Part shown: piece by piece, positions 10,490 through 21,193 of the stretch | How the letters are laid out: every line of letters starts with the position of its first letter | Position numbering within the stretch: position 1 is the stretch's first letter | Origin: Tetraselmis striata | Lineage: Eukaryota > Chlorophyta > Chlorodendrophyceae > Chlorodendrales > Chlorodendraceae | DNA: 64,000 bases | NCBI GenBank assembly: GCA_006384855.1 | Contig: VCJN01002673.1 | Coordinates: forward strand, 124,001 to 188,000 | Direction: 5' to 3' | Program-made: the position numbers and the translations under genes | Notes under the pieces: model-generated | The model's input: only the letters and a program-made list of their open reading frames with translations | What the model was told of the DNA's origin: nothing | The model's database searches: none

Positions 10490-11600
10490 GCGGACCACGT
10501 TTCGACGAGTGCCGCTCCATGAGTCCTTCGTGCGGAGCACGTCGTGCAACTCGATGTGGTAGAAACAAGCATGCTTTATGGCGAGGAACATGAACCGGGC
10601 GCGACCTCGCAAGGACTACGCGGGCTCTCTAGGTAGCCTTCGTTTGTCGCTCAGCGGATGAGACCGAGGGTTGTTGCAACCAGCGATTCGAGTTCATGCT
10701 GAGGGGTCCGGATTGTACCGTTTTGCGAGTCGAAATCCAAGCCAAAGTGCTCCAGCCGTTGCACCGGCTCACCGTGGCCTTTGGCGGGATGTCGGCTGGT
10801 GACAAGGTTCCCAAGAAGAGAGGTTATGCGATCTTGTACGGCGTAAGCATGCGCATGGCTTGACGCGCTGAACAATAAGAAGTCATCCATGTAGGGGAGC
10901 ATGTGACAGCCGCGGAAGTGCCTTCGTAGTGTCTGGCGTCCCATGCTGAGCTTGGACCGACGCACTCCATCGCGGGTGACTGTGAATAAGTCGGGGCGAC
11001 GCAGGTGGCGGTTGAACGCGGTAGTGAAGAAGCAAAAGTAGTAGGGGCTTAGGCTTTGGCCCATGGGGATCCCCGCTAGTCGGTAATGCTTGCCTCCGTC
11101 GACGTCGACGGTGAAGTTGTCCCGGTCCTCGGGGGCAATGCCAACGACGTAGACGCCGCCCTACGTCCATGGAGAGCATGTAGTCGCCGGGCCGAGCCAG
11201 CTGACGCAGCCGGGCGAGGGTCTTACAGCTCAGGCTCCGCTCCTCGCGGTACTAATGTCGATGATCGGGGTCGAAAGTCGCAGGTCGATGGTGATCCGTC
11301 ACTTATTGTTAACGCCGGGCTTGGGGACGAGAAAGAGTCGGGAGACTCACCGAGAGGAGTGGACTTCCTCCCACAGTCGGCTAGCCAGGAAGCGAGCCAA
11401 CTCGTCGTCCATGAAATTTAGCTGATCGGGGGTCGCGTCCTCCATCGAGACGCCCTGATGAAACGGGGCGGGCCGCCCGTCCTTGAACGGGATGCGCACG
11501 CCGTTGCGGATCATGTCGACGACCTTGCGGCCGGCGCCGATGTCCGCCCAAGCTCACCAGTCGTGTCGCACTTTGTGACGCATGTAGTCGGACTCGGGAG
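10490..11600 (-). pseudogene. Reverse transcriptase remnant, DIRS-like
   Basis: Minus-strand pieces follow reverse-transcriptase order. At 11570-11400 is VRIPFKDGRPAPFHQGVS and the stretch before motif 1. Then come LFLVPKPG near 11360, DYMLSMD (motif A) near 11170, GIPMGQSLSPYYF (motif B) near 11070 and LPYMDDFLLF (motif C, catalytic YMDD) near 10890. LEHFGLDFD follows near 10740, then a tract leading towards an RNase H region (FMFLAIKHACFY, HDVL) near 10550. Established knowledge: these spacings and the LGLxxD-type segment resemble DIRS/PAT-group elements. The frame is broken at least three times, with stops near 11342 and 11305 and a shift near 11150, so it is dead. No tyrosine recombinase lies beside it. 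Confidence 0.75.
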
Positions 11601-12490
11601 TACAAGATGGCGGCACATGGCTGCGTGGCTGGCGTGTAGCTGCTCGCCTGCGCTCAAGAGACACGTCGATCGCCCCAGGACGAGTAATCGTGCCACGCCG
11701 CGGTAGAAGTAGTAGTCGGTCAGACGGCGCCGCTCGTTCGACTACGGATGTCGACTTTCGAGTCGGCCACAAGTCGGGTGCGGAACCGCGACCAATGACG
11801 GGGCAAGAATTTGAATCGGGAAGCAAGGCCGAGGCGCCGAGCATTTGGCGCCAAGATGGAGCATGCCACGGGAGTAAAGCACGCACATGGGCCTCATGTA
11901 CCACCATCCCGCACGGCATGCGCGGTCGGAAAGGGGGACTCGAAAGAGTGAGAGGCGCGATGTCTTAGCGGTCGCCTTTCGAAGAATGCGACTTAAAGTC
12001 GGCAGCTATCAACGAGACCGGCAAACACTAGCTACTCGCATCCAGGAAAACGGCACCGGCAGTCGAGGGACGGCGGGTCTTCACGCGCGGGTCTAGCGTG
12101 CGGGAAAGCCAAAGCGTCTTGCACGGGACGAACCCGCGAGCATCGACGCGACTCGCCACATGGCATGCAAGATGCGAAGATGTAATCAACATGGGGACAT
12201 ACAACAGAGAGCCCACTCGTTTTTATATAATACTACCTCGAGCGGGGTCGACTCACTGCGATGTGCTGTAGTTAACCGTGCTCGTTGTCACGGCAGTTTT
12301 CTACGTCTAATTTTGAGTGCTATAGCACACCCGTCTTGCAACGGTCCGTGCTCGTGCTTGGGAACATGTGTTGCCGCGCGTGTCGTCGCATGCGTGCAAT
12401 GCCACATGGATTGGTGTGTCTCAGGCGAACGCGCGCAACTACTGGTTGTAAATATTATTTTCAATAATAAGCGGGTACATCTAAGGTAAA
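11601..12490. other. No gene recognised
   Basis: This may include upstream remnants of the reverse-transcriptase element, but I see no motif I can name. Open frames on both strands reflect GC content. Confidence 0.3.
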
Positions 12491-13011
12491 ATTAGGGTAT
12501 ATACACCGCTTCCCGCGGTAACCCGTACCGTAGTTGGGATTCCGAATACACCACGGACAATACAAAGGCGTCAGGCACAGCCGCCGGCGGTGGTGACATG
12601 CCATCCCTGCCACATGGCCCACCCACACAACGAGCGGGCCACCTGATCGGTCGTCGGTCAGCCCAAGAGACTGGCAAGAGGCCCATGGGGCGGGGGAGGG
12701 GGGGGGGGGGGGGACCTCGAAGTTACATGGTTTGACCGCGATGGTGTTGTTTGGGGTACCGAATCCCCCGCGGACGCGGCATGAGGCAACATCCCGCCCG
12801 CCCGTCGCCCGCAAAACACAAGTAACAAAGGCACAAGCTATTGTTGTCGACGGCCTCGACCCGCCAAGGCAAGGACGAGGCCTCGAACGCGGCGCGCGCT
12901 GGGTGCCTTGTCAGCACTGCGCGTGGGTTACGGCGCTACGCTGCCGGCTCGCACGCTGGACGCGATGGCGCGGTAGCCTCGTTGGAGTCGCACCTGGCGT
13001 CCGCTTAATCA

Positions 13012-13956
13012 ATGGCACAGGAGCAACAGCTCGCACGCCGGAGCGTGGAGGAACAGTTGGCTGAGCTGCTTGATGAGGTGACGCAGCTCTGTGAGGGCGA
13101 GGCGGTGCAGCGCGCCGAGCAGCCAGCCCGGGCGGCGCATGACAAGGACAAGGAGCTAGCCAGCATGCGCGTCTCACAATTTTGTAAAGGGCATCGTAGA
13201 CAAGGCATACACGTGCTTGTGCTGCAAGAAAATGATCCGCGATGCACGCCCCCCCCCCCCCCCCCCAGAAGATCAAGAGCGAACTGAGGGAATTTGCAAG
13301 GCTGCATGCTTCGGAGAGGTATGTTATCTCGAATTGTTTTGCAACGTGTGCATATGTATTAATTTGTTTCATGCTGATTGGTAATACTATGTTGCTGATT
13401 GTTTATAATTTTATGCACATTGCAGATACTTCAAGCCCCCACTGCCATCACCATGCACATCAACCTCCGCATCACGACGGGCCTGTACTACTACACGGTC
13501 CAGTGCCACTGCGCCACCCCAGAGTACCTGCAGGCACTGCGGCAGTGGATGTTCGACGAGCTCGGCATCACAGTCAACATCAAGAAGATAAAGAACATGA
13601 AGCAAGATACTGTCTCCATTGGCCAGTAGAAGGGGTCCTTCATCGGCGCAGAGTGCATGGAGCTTATCGCCAAGTACGACATGGCGCTGGAGCACGTCAG
13701 GGAGACTTACCCAACGGTAAGCGCCTCCGCTGATGTGAAGTCGCATACCGCCTGGGAAAGCTGCAAGCAGCTCTGGGGAGCTGTTGCTGGAGCCCGTGGA
13801 CCCAGCGCGCGCACATTGCACCGCCCAGCTGCCACCCTGCACCTGCGAGAGGCTCGCGCACAACATGTCAAGCAGGTGGCAGAGAAATTCGTGCATACAT
13901 TTGTCAATGCTGCAGGTGAGGATGACACTGCCACCGTGTACTGCCACATTCCGTAG
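13012..13956 (+). pseudogene. Gene inside the 3.1-kb TIR element, unknown product
   Basis: The first segment (ATG 13012) codes an Arg/Glu-rich, coiled-coil-like stretch, then a CKGHRRQGIHVLVLQEND region that runs into a C17 tract at 13250-13266. After it comes KIKSELREFARLHASER and a donor at about 13319 (GTATGTTATC). The next exon opens after TTGCAG (about 13425) and codes MHINLRITTG, then CHCATPEYLQALRQWMFDEL and KKIKNMKQD. A TAG at 13627 interrupts the frame, which stays open and protein-like beyond it (FIGAECMELIAKYDMALEHV) to a donor near 13716. The product is not recognised. Given its position it may be the element's own mobilisation protein, but no catalytic motif is visible. Confidence 0.4.
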
Positions 13957-15240
13957 TGCCATATCCCTGATTACATAAGCTAGTATGGGGACATGCTGAA
14001 CTGTGATTGTCACGGGTCTGAGCACGCTCACTTGGTCACAAAGACTGCCTACCGGAGGGGCGCGGCTGGGTACCCGGAGTTCAGAGTAGGGGGAGGTCCT
14101 TGGCCACATGAAAATTCATGAAAGCCACCAACATGAGCTGCCCACACATGAGCGGACGAGGCGTGGCCCACAGGGCAAGAAGCGCGCTACGCCCACGTAG
14201 AGCGCCGCCCCCGTCCCGCCTCCCCCCGGGCACCAAGCGGGCGGCGTCCACAGGAGCCGCAGCACCGCAGCCCCTTTCCCCCATAGAAACATTGTGATAG
14301 CTTTTTCATTACAATTGCGATCCAAAGTTTGAGAGATGTAGTGAAAAGATTACACCGCGCGGCTAGCGCCTGGCCGCCGCCTTCATGTCAGCGAGCATTT
14401 TTTTCCCTCACACACTCTTGCCCTGCTCTCTCTCAAGGCGGGCTTGGGCATCTTTAAGCATTCCTGCATCTCTAAGCATGCTAGGGGACTCCGTGATGCT
14501 AATACCCCCGTACTTGCCTACCGTCCCATCGGCACGCCGGGGCTTCCGACCGTCAGGCTGCCTTGGGGTGGGAGAGCGCGGGTGGCTGCCGGCGTCCTAC
14601 TTGCACGACCGGCAGAGCGTGCCGGCCGGTATCCTGAAGGGCGGGCGGGGGGCGGCAACAGAAAAGTTAGAATGGCGTGTAGCGAGTACGACTGGCATTT
14701 CTAAATAATGGTAATTCTCAACCATCCAACCCCACCGCCATCGCACAGGCAGGTTCCGGCGCTCACTTGTGGAGCAGGCCGATGGGATGCCCGCCATCGG
14801 ACGTCCGTGATGTTGAAGGCCTCCGCCTCGACGAGGCAAGGCAAACAGTAACCGCACCGCGCTCGACGGTGCCGTGCTTGACGAGACGCTCCGGGGCCGT
14901 CAGCACGCGCCCGGTAGTCGGGGACAGCTCCAAATCGCCCTCCTCGTCTCTCCCCTAGTACTCCCACTCAAACCCACTACCCACCACGTCCTAGTCCTCA
15001 TCCACGGAGAGGTCCATGAACCTGGTGCCGTCGTGGTTCGTGTAGCGGGGTTTAGTCATGGCTGCGCGGCCGGGTTGGCTGCGGGTGGGTGCCACGCCCC
15101 CGCCGGTGCCATCCTCTCACTCGCGCTCTGCCACAGAAATACCCATCAACGAAAACCGGACTAGGGGACTGTAAAACACACTCGAAGAGAGTTCACTAGG
15201 CAGAACGTTGCCTAATACACGTGGCTAAGTCTCCTAACCG
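13957..15240. other. Interior of TIR element without clear gene
   Basis: GC-rich DNA with short frames only. Fragmentary acceptor and donor signals occur, but no protein-like joined frame could be built. Confidence 0.3.
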
Positions 15241-15633
15241 ATGAAGATACTTTTCCGAGGTCGAGTAAAGCAGCGGCATTGGTGCGAAGTTGAGGCTGGG
15301 ATAAGGGTGGGTGGGCGTGCGCACGCACTGTACAGGGTCTTGAGGGTGGCCACGGAGATGCCGAACTGCTTGGCCTCTGAGGCCAAGACAGCCGCGCCAG
15401 GCAGCCGAAAGTCCCGTTTCGGGTTCATTGCAACCCCCCGGGGGCTAGTGCTTCGGTTGGTTGCGGGGCGGTGAGTGGTTGTGACTGAGAATGTGGCAGG
15501 GTGGCGAGTGGGTTGGCCTATAATGGCACTGTGCCGCACCCGCACGCGTGCAGCTGGGTGGGTGGAAAACGATATTTTGGATATAACATATTCGGGCAGT
15601 TTCGCACTACGGTACGGGTTACCGCGGGAAGCG

Positions 15634-16688
15634 ATGTGTGCAATGTACAAGGTAAATCAACCGGTCGCAATTAACACAATTAACCGGTACCGTGTCGCCG
15701 GAGTTTCGTTTAATATAACCCGGTACCGCCTTATACTACACTTGCTTACCGCGGGTATTTACACGGTGCCATAGATACTCACTTGTTGTGTTTAGAGCTG
15801 TTCTTGGGGTTTCCTTTTTCCCTCCCTTCATCCTAGGGTATGCGGGTGTCGACACCGGCTGCCCACGGCGTGCGCGCCACGCCAGTAGTCGACCGCGGGC
15901 AATCATGATGCTTAACCTGGCACGCTGATGCGCGGCATTTTTCGTGCCGCCCGCGGCAAAAAACATCGGTCACCCCAGTGCCCATCAAATCTTATAAAAC
16001 CATCATCATCCGCTAGACGCGGCCACTCTCTTAGTTTGTGGTGGCCTCCTGCCCGCACAACACTTACCTGCAGTTTCGGACCGTGCAGAGTGCCTAGCCC
16101 CCCGGAAACGGTACTAAAGCGAGTTGGCGGACGACACGCACGCGGACGGGGGGCGGGGGGGGGGGGGGGGGGGGTTGGTGCCCGCCTTCCCCCCTCTAGA
16201 CCCCCTTGGGGATCTTACCGCAAAAGCTCAGGCGGGCGAGATGGAGGCAGCATCGGCGGACCGCGGCCGAGGCCGGCGGACCGCCACAACCGGCGTGGTG
16301 GGGCGATCAGCGCCGCGACCTGCGGGATATTTCCAGCGATGGAGGCAGGTGGAGCCAAGACGCACGACGACCGAAGATTGCGCGGTGCCGGTGCATTGCC
16401 AATGTACAGGAAAACCTTTTCGGGGGTGGGGCGAGTACTGCATTCGTAATCCCCGTACTGCCAATTAGCGGTAGTCGCTCGTACTGGCGACTACCCGTAG
16501 TTATCGGAAAGTAACACAGGTACTGATCACGTGATGGAAGGAGGCGGGGCTTGGAAACGAAAGAGGATGGCCGGAAGCCGGAGCTGTAATTGCGCAATAT
16601 GTGTTCCCTACTATGGTTAGAGACGGCAAGCTCGATGAAGAGCAACTCACTCTGGGCGGTGGAGAGCAGCCAACTAGCACGTTGTAAT
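15634..16688. other. No gene recognised; one poly-G run
   Basis: Contains G17 at about 16158-16174 and GGTACCG-rich near-palindromes at 15685-15730. The open frames around 16200-16500 are short, Arg-rich and unlike a domain I know. Confidence 0.3.
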
Positions 16689-16863
16689 CAATTTCAATTT
16701 CAATTTCAATTTCAATTTCAATTTCAATTTCAATTTCAATTTCAATTTCAATTTCAATTTCAATTTCAATTTCAATTTCAATTTCAATTTCAATTTCAAT
16801 TTCAATTTCAATTTCAATTTCAATTTCAATTTCAATTTCAATTTCAATTTCAATTTCAATTTC
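16689..16863. repeat. (CAATTT)29 microsatellite
   Basis: About 29 perfect hexanucleotide units with no interruption. They end exactly where the repeat shared with 51.35 kb begins (TTTCGCAGTTGTCAG). The array codes (KL)n on the minus strand, which is not a gene. Confidence 0.97.
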
Positions 16864-17600
16864 GCAGTTGTCAGCCGGCGACTTTTAGTACATGGCGCAG
16901 AACATCGATACTGCGTTAAGTACGGCGGTCAACGAGTAGTCGCGTTCTTGCGGCTGTTCCTATAATAACACTCGTTCGGCGCTCCAGCTGAGCCATCGGT
17001 GTGCATGCCCTGACCCGGTTCTGGGTGGCCCGCCTCGTTCCGTCAACATGGCGGAGGCGATTGCGACTGCTGCGGGCGGTAGAGCAGGGCGCGGGCGCGG
17101 GCGGGGGCGTGGTCGTGGGCGCGGTCGTGGTCATGATGGCCCTGGGCGTGGCGATCCGGACGAGCCCGCGCCGGCAGAGACAGTGACGGATAAGGCCCGG
17201 CGCCAGCTCCTTGCTGAGTTCGACCTGATGCGCGACCTCCTCAAATACCACGCTGTCATAAATACCACGCTGTCTCAAATACCCGCCAAGGATGGCTCGC
17301 ACGGGCGGTGCGAGCCATCCGTGGCGGGTCCAGGCGGGTCTCCGAAACGCAAGTTACGGCGGGGCGTGCTCGCTCTTAGCCGCCCGATGCCGGCGCCCAC
17401 CTCCGCCGTCTGATGGGCAAGGGGGACTGCTGGGTGGGGTTTTGGGGGGGCTTCGGGCCGGCTCTTGCCACGAAATCCCGACGTTGGCAAACCCGAGGCG
17501 TGACAGCCGCCACTGGGAACGCTCGCAGCAAATGCATAAACGGAACGGCGCTGCGCGCCAAGTTTTCTCGGTGCGCTGTTGGGTGGTACTGTCGTAATGT
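16862..17600 (+). mobile_element. Dispersed repeat with RG-rich ORF; probable deletion derivative
   Basis: 16862-17270 matches 51346-51745 at high identity. An ORF from ATG 17048 codes MAEAIATAAGG, then repeated RG pairs, then a helical LLAEFDLMRDLLKYHAV. 17274-17325 is a hairpin: ACCCGCCA with GGATGGCTCGCAC pairs with GTGCGAGCCATCC and TGGCGGGT, with one mismatch. 17315-17370 matches the flank of a different hairpin at 56.74-56.82 kb. So the start of this locus resembles the left side, and its end the right side, of the 51.3-56.9 kb block. I infer it is a shortened copy of that block. Confidence 0.55.
17048..17413 (+). CDS. RG-rich protein of dispersed repeat
   Basis: 121 codons. The N-terminal 20 residues are Ala-rich, and residues about 15-40 alternate Arg and Gly, like RNA-binding RG boxes. 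Then comes DEPAPAETVTDKARRQLL and an amphipathic helix. After about residue 75 the frame runs through the hairpin and is unlikely to be native. The 51.5-kb copy is frame-shifted in the RG region. Confidence 0.3.
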   Translation: MAEAIATAAGGRAGRGRGRGRGRGRGRGHDGPGRGDPDEPAPAETVTDKARRQLLAEFDLMRDLLKYHAVINTTLSQIPAKDGSHGRCEPSVAGPGGSPKRKLRRGVLALSRPMPAPTSAV

Positions 17601-17797
17601 ACATCTTCAGTTTATGGATCCTCTCTATAGGGGTTGTGTCACTGTAGTTACATGAGCTACCGGTAGCTCTAGCTAGCAGCGGAGTTAAGCTTTTACCCGC
17701 CTGTAGTGCTGGCTGTATTTCACACTGTATTGGTACTTAAAGTCCAATCGATATAAAATAGAAACTGCAGGTATCCTTAGAATTATCCTTAGACGAA

Positions 17798-18283
17798 TTA
17801 AACTAAGCGGCGCTTCGCGCCGGGGATTTGTGGAGGTGCCCCTACCTCTTGGGTTGAGCCTAGTGCGGGATGCGGGCCGCTTTTAGCCGGGTTGCAGTGT
17901 TGATCTTGTATTTCTGCTTTTTTTTCTTTTGGTAATACTGCTTTTAGCGCTAGGACCTTAGCCTCGGGGCCTTGCGCTGCGCGGCGCGTGCGCTTGCGCG
18001 CGGCGTCCGTCTCCTTAGCCTCGGGGCCTTGCGCCGCGCGGCGCGTGCGCTCGCGCGCGGCGTCCGTCTCCTTAGCCTCGGAGCCTTGCGCCGCGCGGCG
18101 CGTGCGCTTGCGAGCGGCGCCCGCCTCCTTGACCGCAGGGTGGCGCTTGCGAGCGGCGTCTGCCTCCCTAGCCTTGAGGCCTTGCGCCGCGCGGCGCGTG
18201 CGCTTGCGAGCGACGCCTGCCTCCCTAGCCGCAGGTTCACGCTCGCAGGCGGCGTCCACCTCCTTTGCTGCATCTACACACAC
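17798..18283 (-). CDS. Lys/Arg-Ala repeat ORF reading into Helitron end
   Basis: 161 codons. Five or six repeats of 19 residues (57 bases) carry KRTRRAAQGPEAKETDAAR-type units; the units at 17960-18110 are the cleanest. The frame then continues through the Helitron-like terminus and stops just beyond it. The composition is that of a highly basic, helical nucleic-acid-binding or low-complexity protein. It could be a captured gene fragment carried by a Helitron-like element, or a minisatellite with chance coding potential. Confidence 0.35.
   Translation of the reverse strand: MCVDAAKEVDAACEREPAAREAGVARKRTRRAAQGLKAREADAARKRHPAVKEAGAARKRTRRAAQGSEAKETDAARERTRRAAQGPEAKETDAARKRTRRAAQGPEAKVLALKAVLPKEKKAEIQDQHCNPAKSGPHPALGSTQEVGAPPQIPGAKRRLV
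17803..17945 (-). mobile_element. Helitron2-like 3' terminus, copy 4 (solo end)
   Basis: The hairpin, the inverted word CCCCTACCTCTTGGGTTGAG (17839-17858) and about 75 further bases match the 3' end of copies 1-3. The similarity stops near 17925. No matching 5' terminus was found to the right before copy 2 starts at 18973. It is either a truncated copy or an element with a different interior. Confidence 0.65.
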
Positions 18284-18289
18284 AAATCC

Positions 18290-18972
18290 TGTTTTTCTAT
18301 CTCAATCATATTGCAATAAGCATATTCAAGCTTTAACACCAACAGTAACAATAAAGACAATTTGCTTCTCCACTTCAACACAGTCTATGGTCGTTCACCC
18401 CAACCATACCTATTTCCAAATCCCATAGTCGATAATCAAGCGCCGATGTGCCCGCCGCTTTCTCGTTCTCGCTGTCTAGCATTCACAATATCGGTTTTGT
18501 TCTTCAGTGGGAAACGACGATTCCTCCCTGTCATCTCGGCTTTCACCTGTGGGAACATTACACGATACTCCACCGTTTACAATAGAGAAATGACGTGTGC
18601 AGAATTTGACACCAACAAATAAATTCACTAGCTAGTATGCACAATAAACATTCAAGCAACTTATTGCAGTGTTTTATTCACCTTGCGCCTCCACATCAAA
18701 AACACGTTTCACTGAATTTGCCCGTAGTTTCGAATCCATCGCTACACGAACGCCTGCGCGATGTTTTCAATCATTCATTGGTTAAAAAACAAATAAATAT
18801 ATTGCGATTGCATGTAGCGACGATTACTATCATCGAACGTAACATGACTTATTATTATTAGCGACAACCTCAAACACTTCATTAGTAGTAGCTACCCGTA
18901 GTGGTCGCTAGTGTAGTCGTACGGAAACTGCAAATCCCGGTGTAGTCCTGATATTATTGATATCGTATGTAT
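18290..18972. other. AT-richer stretch, nothing recognised
   Basis: Distinctly lower GC than its surroundings. Short frames only. No terminal repeat of the neighbouring family is present. Confidence 0.35.
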
Positions 18973-20076
18973 ACTAAGCGGCGCTTCGCGCCGGGGATTT
19001 GTGGAGGTGCCCCTACCTCTTGGGTTGAGCGTGGTGCGGCCGTGCGGGATGCGGGCCGCTTTTAGCCGGCTTGTCGTGTTGATCTTGTAATACTGTTGTT
19101 TCCGGGTAATAATGCTTTTAGCGTTAGATTTGTCAGTAATTTATTTTTCAAAAGAGACGTATTATTTTGTAAAACAGATTAAATCTGCAAGCCGCGTAAA
19201 AGCGGGCCGCTGACTACTGGTGTGCATTACAAAAAGGCCGGTACCCAACCCACCGCTAAAAGTTGTATTACCCAAAAAAAAAAAAAAAAGCAGCACTACA
19301 AGATCAGCAATACAGTACAAGCCGCCTACAGGCGGCCTGCATCCCGCACGAGGCCGCGCAGGTCGGGCCGGTCGTCAGGTCTACGGGGCGGGCACGGCGC
19401 GAATCGCCATGCCCGCCGCCTGTACCGGCACCGGACGCCGGACGCCGTCGTTCAACCGTCGCCCGTCCGTCGACGGACGCCGGGCCCCGGGTCGGCGGAC
19501 TGCCCCCGCACCGCGGCGACCCCTTTTTACAGCACCATACTTGGACTACCCTATAGGTAAGGAATAGTCGCTGAATAGTCTCGCTTGCTGATTCAGCAGT
19601 AAAAACGCGCTGCGGTACCGCGTTATTTTCGCGTTTTAGACGAATATATGACGTGCCTGGGCTAGAATACACGCGCATCCATTCAGAATCTTACCGTACA
19701 CGTACCAGTACCGTGAAATCAAACGACCGAAAACCGAACGTATGACGGTTCATACGCGAAGCGCGTATGTGACAGGACGGACGGAGGACATTCGTGATTT
19801 TTGCAGTATGTTTCCGGTATAATTCACGATAGATTCGTCTTAGTCGCAAGATTTTAACGGACTGTGGTAGGAGTGCCTAGAAATCAAACGAGCAAAGATC
19901 GAACGTATGACGGTTCATTCACGAAGACGCAGCACACGAGGACGGAGGACGGACGGAGGACGGACGCCTAAAAATCCGTGATAAAACTGTATTGCAACCG
20001 GTATCGATTCTCACGTATTCCAAGTGATTTCGGACGCGGCTCTCCTTTTCCTCCGCTCAACCCAGGAGGTAGGGGA
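18973..20076 (-). mobile_element. Helitron2-like non-autonomous element, copy 2
   Basis: It has the same layout as copy 1: inverted words at 19010-19030 and 20055-20075 (one mismatch) and a hairpin at about 18979-18993. It abuts copy 3 head to tail with only AA between the 5' word of one and the CTTAG end of the next. Direct tandem arrangement is common for Helentron-type elements. It has A16 where copy 1 has a long C run. Confidence 0.7.
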
Positions 20077-21193
20077 ACTAAGCGGCGCTTCGCGCCGGGG
20101 ATTTGTGGAGGTGCCCCTACCTCTTGGGTTGAGCGTGGTGCGGCCGTGCGGGCCGCTTTTAGCCGGCTTGTAGTGTTGATCTTGTAATACTGTTGTTTCC
20201 GGGTAATAATGCTTTTAGCGTTAGATTTGTCAGTAATTTATTTTTCAAAAGAGACGTATTATTTTGTAAAACAGAATAAATCTGCAAGCCACGTAAAAGC
20301 GGGCCGCTGACTACTGGTGTGCATTACAAAAAGGCCGGTACCCAACCCACCGCTGAAAGTTGTATTACCCAAAAAAAAAAAAAAAGGCAGAGATCAAGAT
20401 CAGCAAGATCAGCAATACAGTACAAGCCGCCTACAGGCGGCCCGCATCCCGCACGAGGCCGCGCAGGTCGGGCCGGTCGTCAGGTCTACGGGGCGGGCAC
20501 GGCGCGAATCGCCATGCCCGCCGCCTGTACCGGCACCGGACGCCGGACGCCGTCGTTCGACCGTCGCCCGTCCGTCGACGGACGCCGGGCCCCGGGTCGG
20601 CGACCCCCTTTTACAGCATCATGTTACAGCATATCCTCGGACCACCGTATAGCGCTATATAGTCGCTAGTCGCTGTATAAATTAAGAGGGCGAGTCTCGC
20701 TTGCTGATTCAGCAGTAAAAACGCGCTGCGGTACCGCGTTATTTTGGCGTTTCAGACGAATATATGACGTGCCTGGGCTAGAATACACGCGCATCCATTC
20801 AGAATCTTACCGTACACGTACCAGTACCGTGAAATCAAACGACCGAACACCGAACGTATGACGGTGCATAGGCGAAGCGCGTATGTGACAGGACGGACGG
20901 AGGACATTCGTGATGTTTGCAGTATGTTTCCGATGTCATTCACGATAGATTCGTCTTAGTCGCAAGATTTTAACGGACTGTGGTAGGAGTGCCTAGAAAT
21001 CAAACGAGCAAATATTGAACGTATGACGGTTCATTCACGAAGACGCAGCACACGAGGACGGAGGACGGACGGAGGACGGACGCCTAAAAATCCGTGATAA
21101 AACCGTATTGCCACCGGTATCGAATCTCTCGTATTCCAGGCGATTTCGGACGCGGCTCTCCTTTTCCTCCGCTCAACCCAAGAGGTAGGGGAA
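20077..21193 (-). mobile_element. Helitron2-like non-autonomous element, copy 3
   Basis: Inverted words lie at 20114-20134 and 21171-21191, and a hairpin at about 20083-20097. It is nearly identical to copy 2 across about 1.1 kb, with small indels only. Shared internal palindromes include GCCGCC-TACA-GGCGGC and GTCCGTCGACGGAC. No gene was found inside. Confidence 0.7.

Larger units (their letters stand above)
12507..15633. mobile_element. 3.1-kb element with terminal inverted repeats
   Basis: 28-base terminal inverted repeats begin CGCTTCCCGCGGTAACCCGT at 12507-12534 and recur inverted at 15606-15633. The left ~435 bases and right ~400 bases match, in inverted order, the two halves of the 0.83-kb element at 33.64-34.47 kb. 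That makes this the longer, possibly gene-bearing form. The inside holds two protein-like segments (about 13012-13320 and 13435-13956) with a plausible intron between them. No clean target-site duplication was found. I cannot name the superfamily from the ends alone. Confidence 0.7.

Noticed and set aside
13411..14109. 232-codon minus-strand ORF
   Set aside because: Antisense to the spliced plus-strand gene in the TIR element; no motif, and the plus strand has splice sites and better residue composition.
16674..16859. (KL)n protein
   Set aside because: Direct product of the CAATTT microsatellite with no flanking coding sequence.
18715..18760. tRNA-like T-arm (TTTCGAATCC)
   Set aside because: No acceptor stem, D-arm or anticodon arm could be paired around it.
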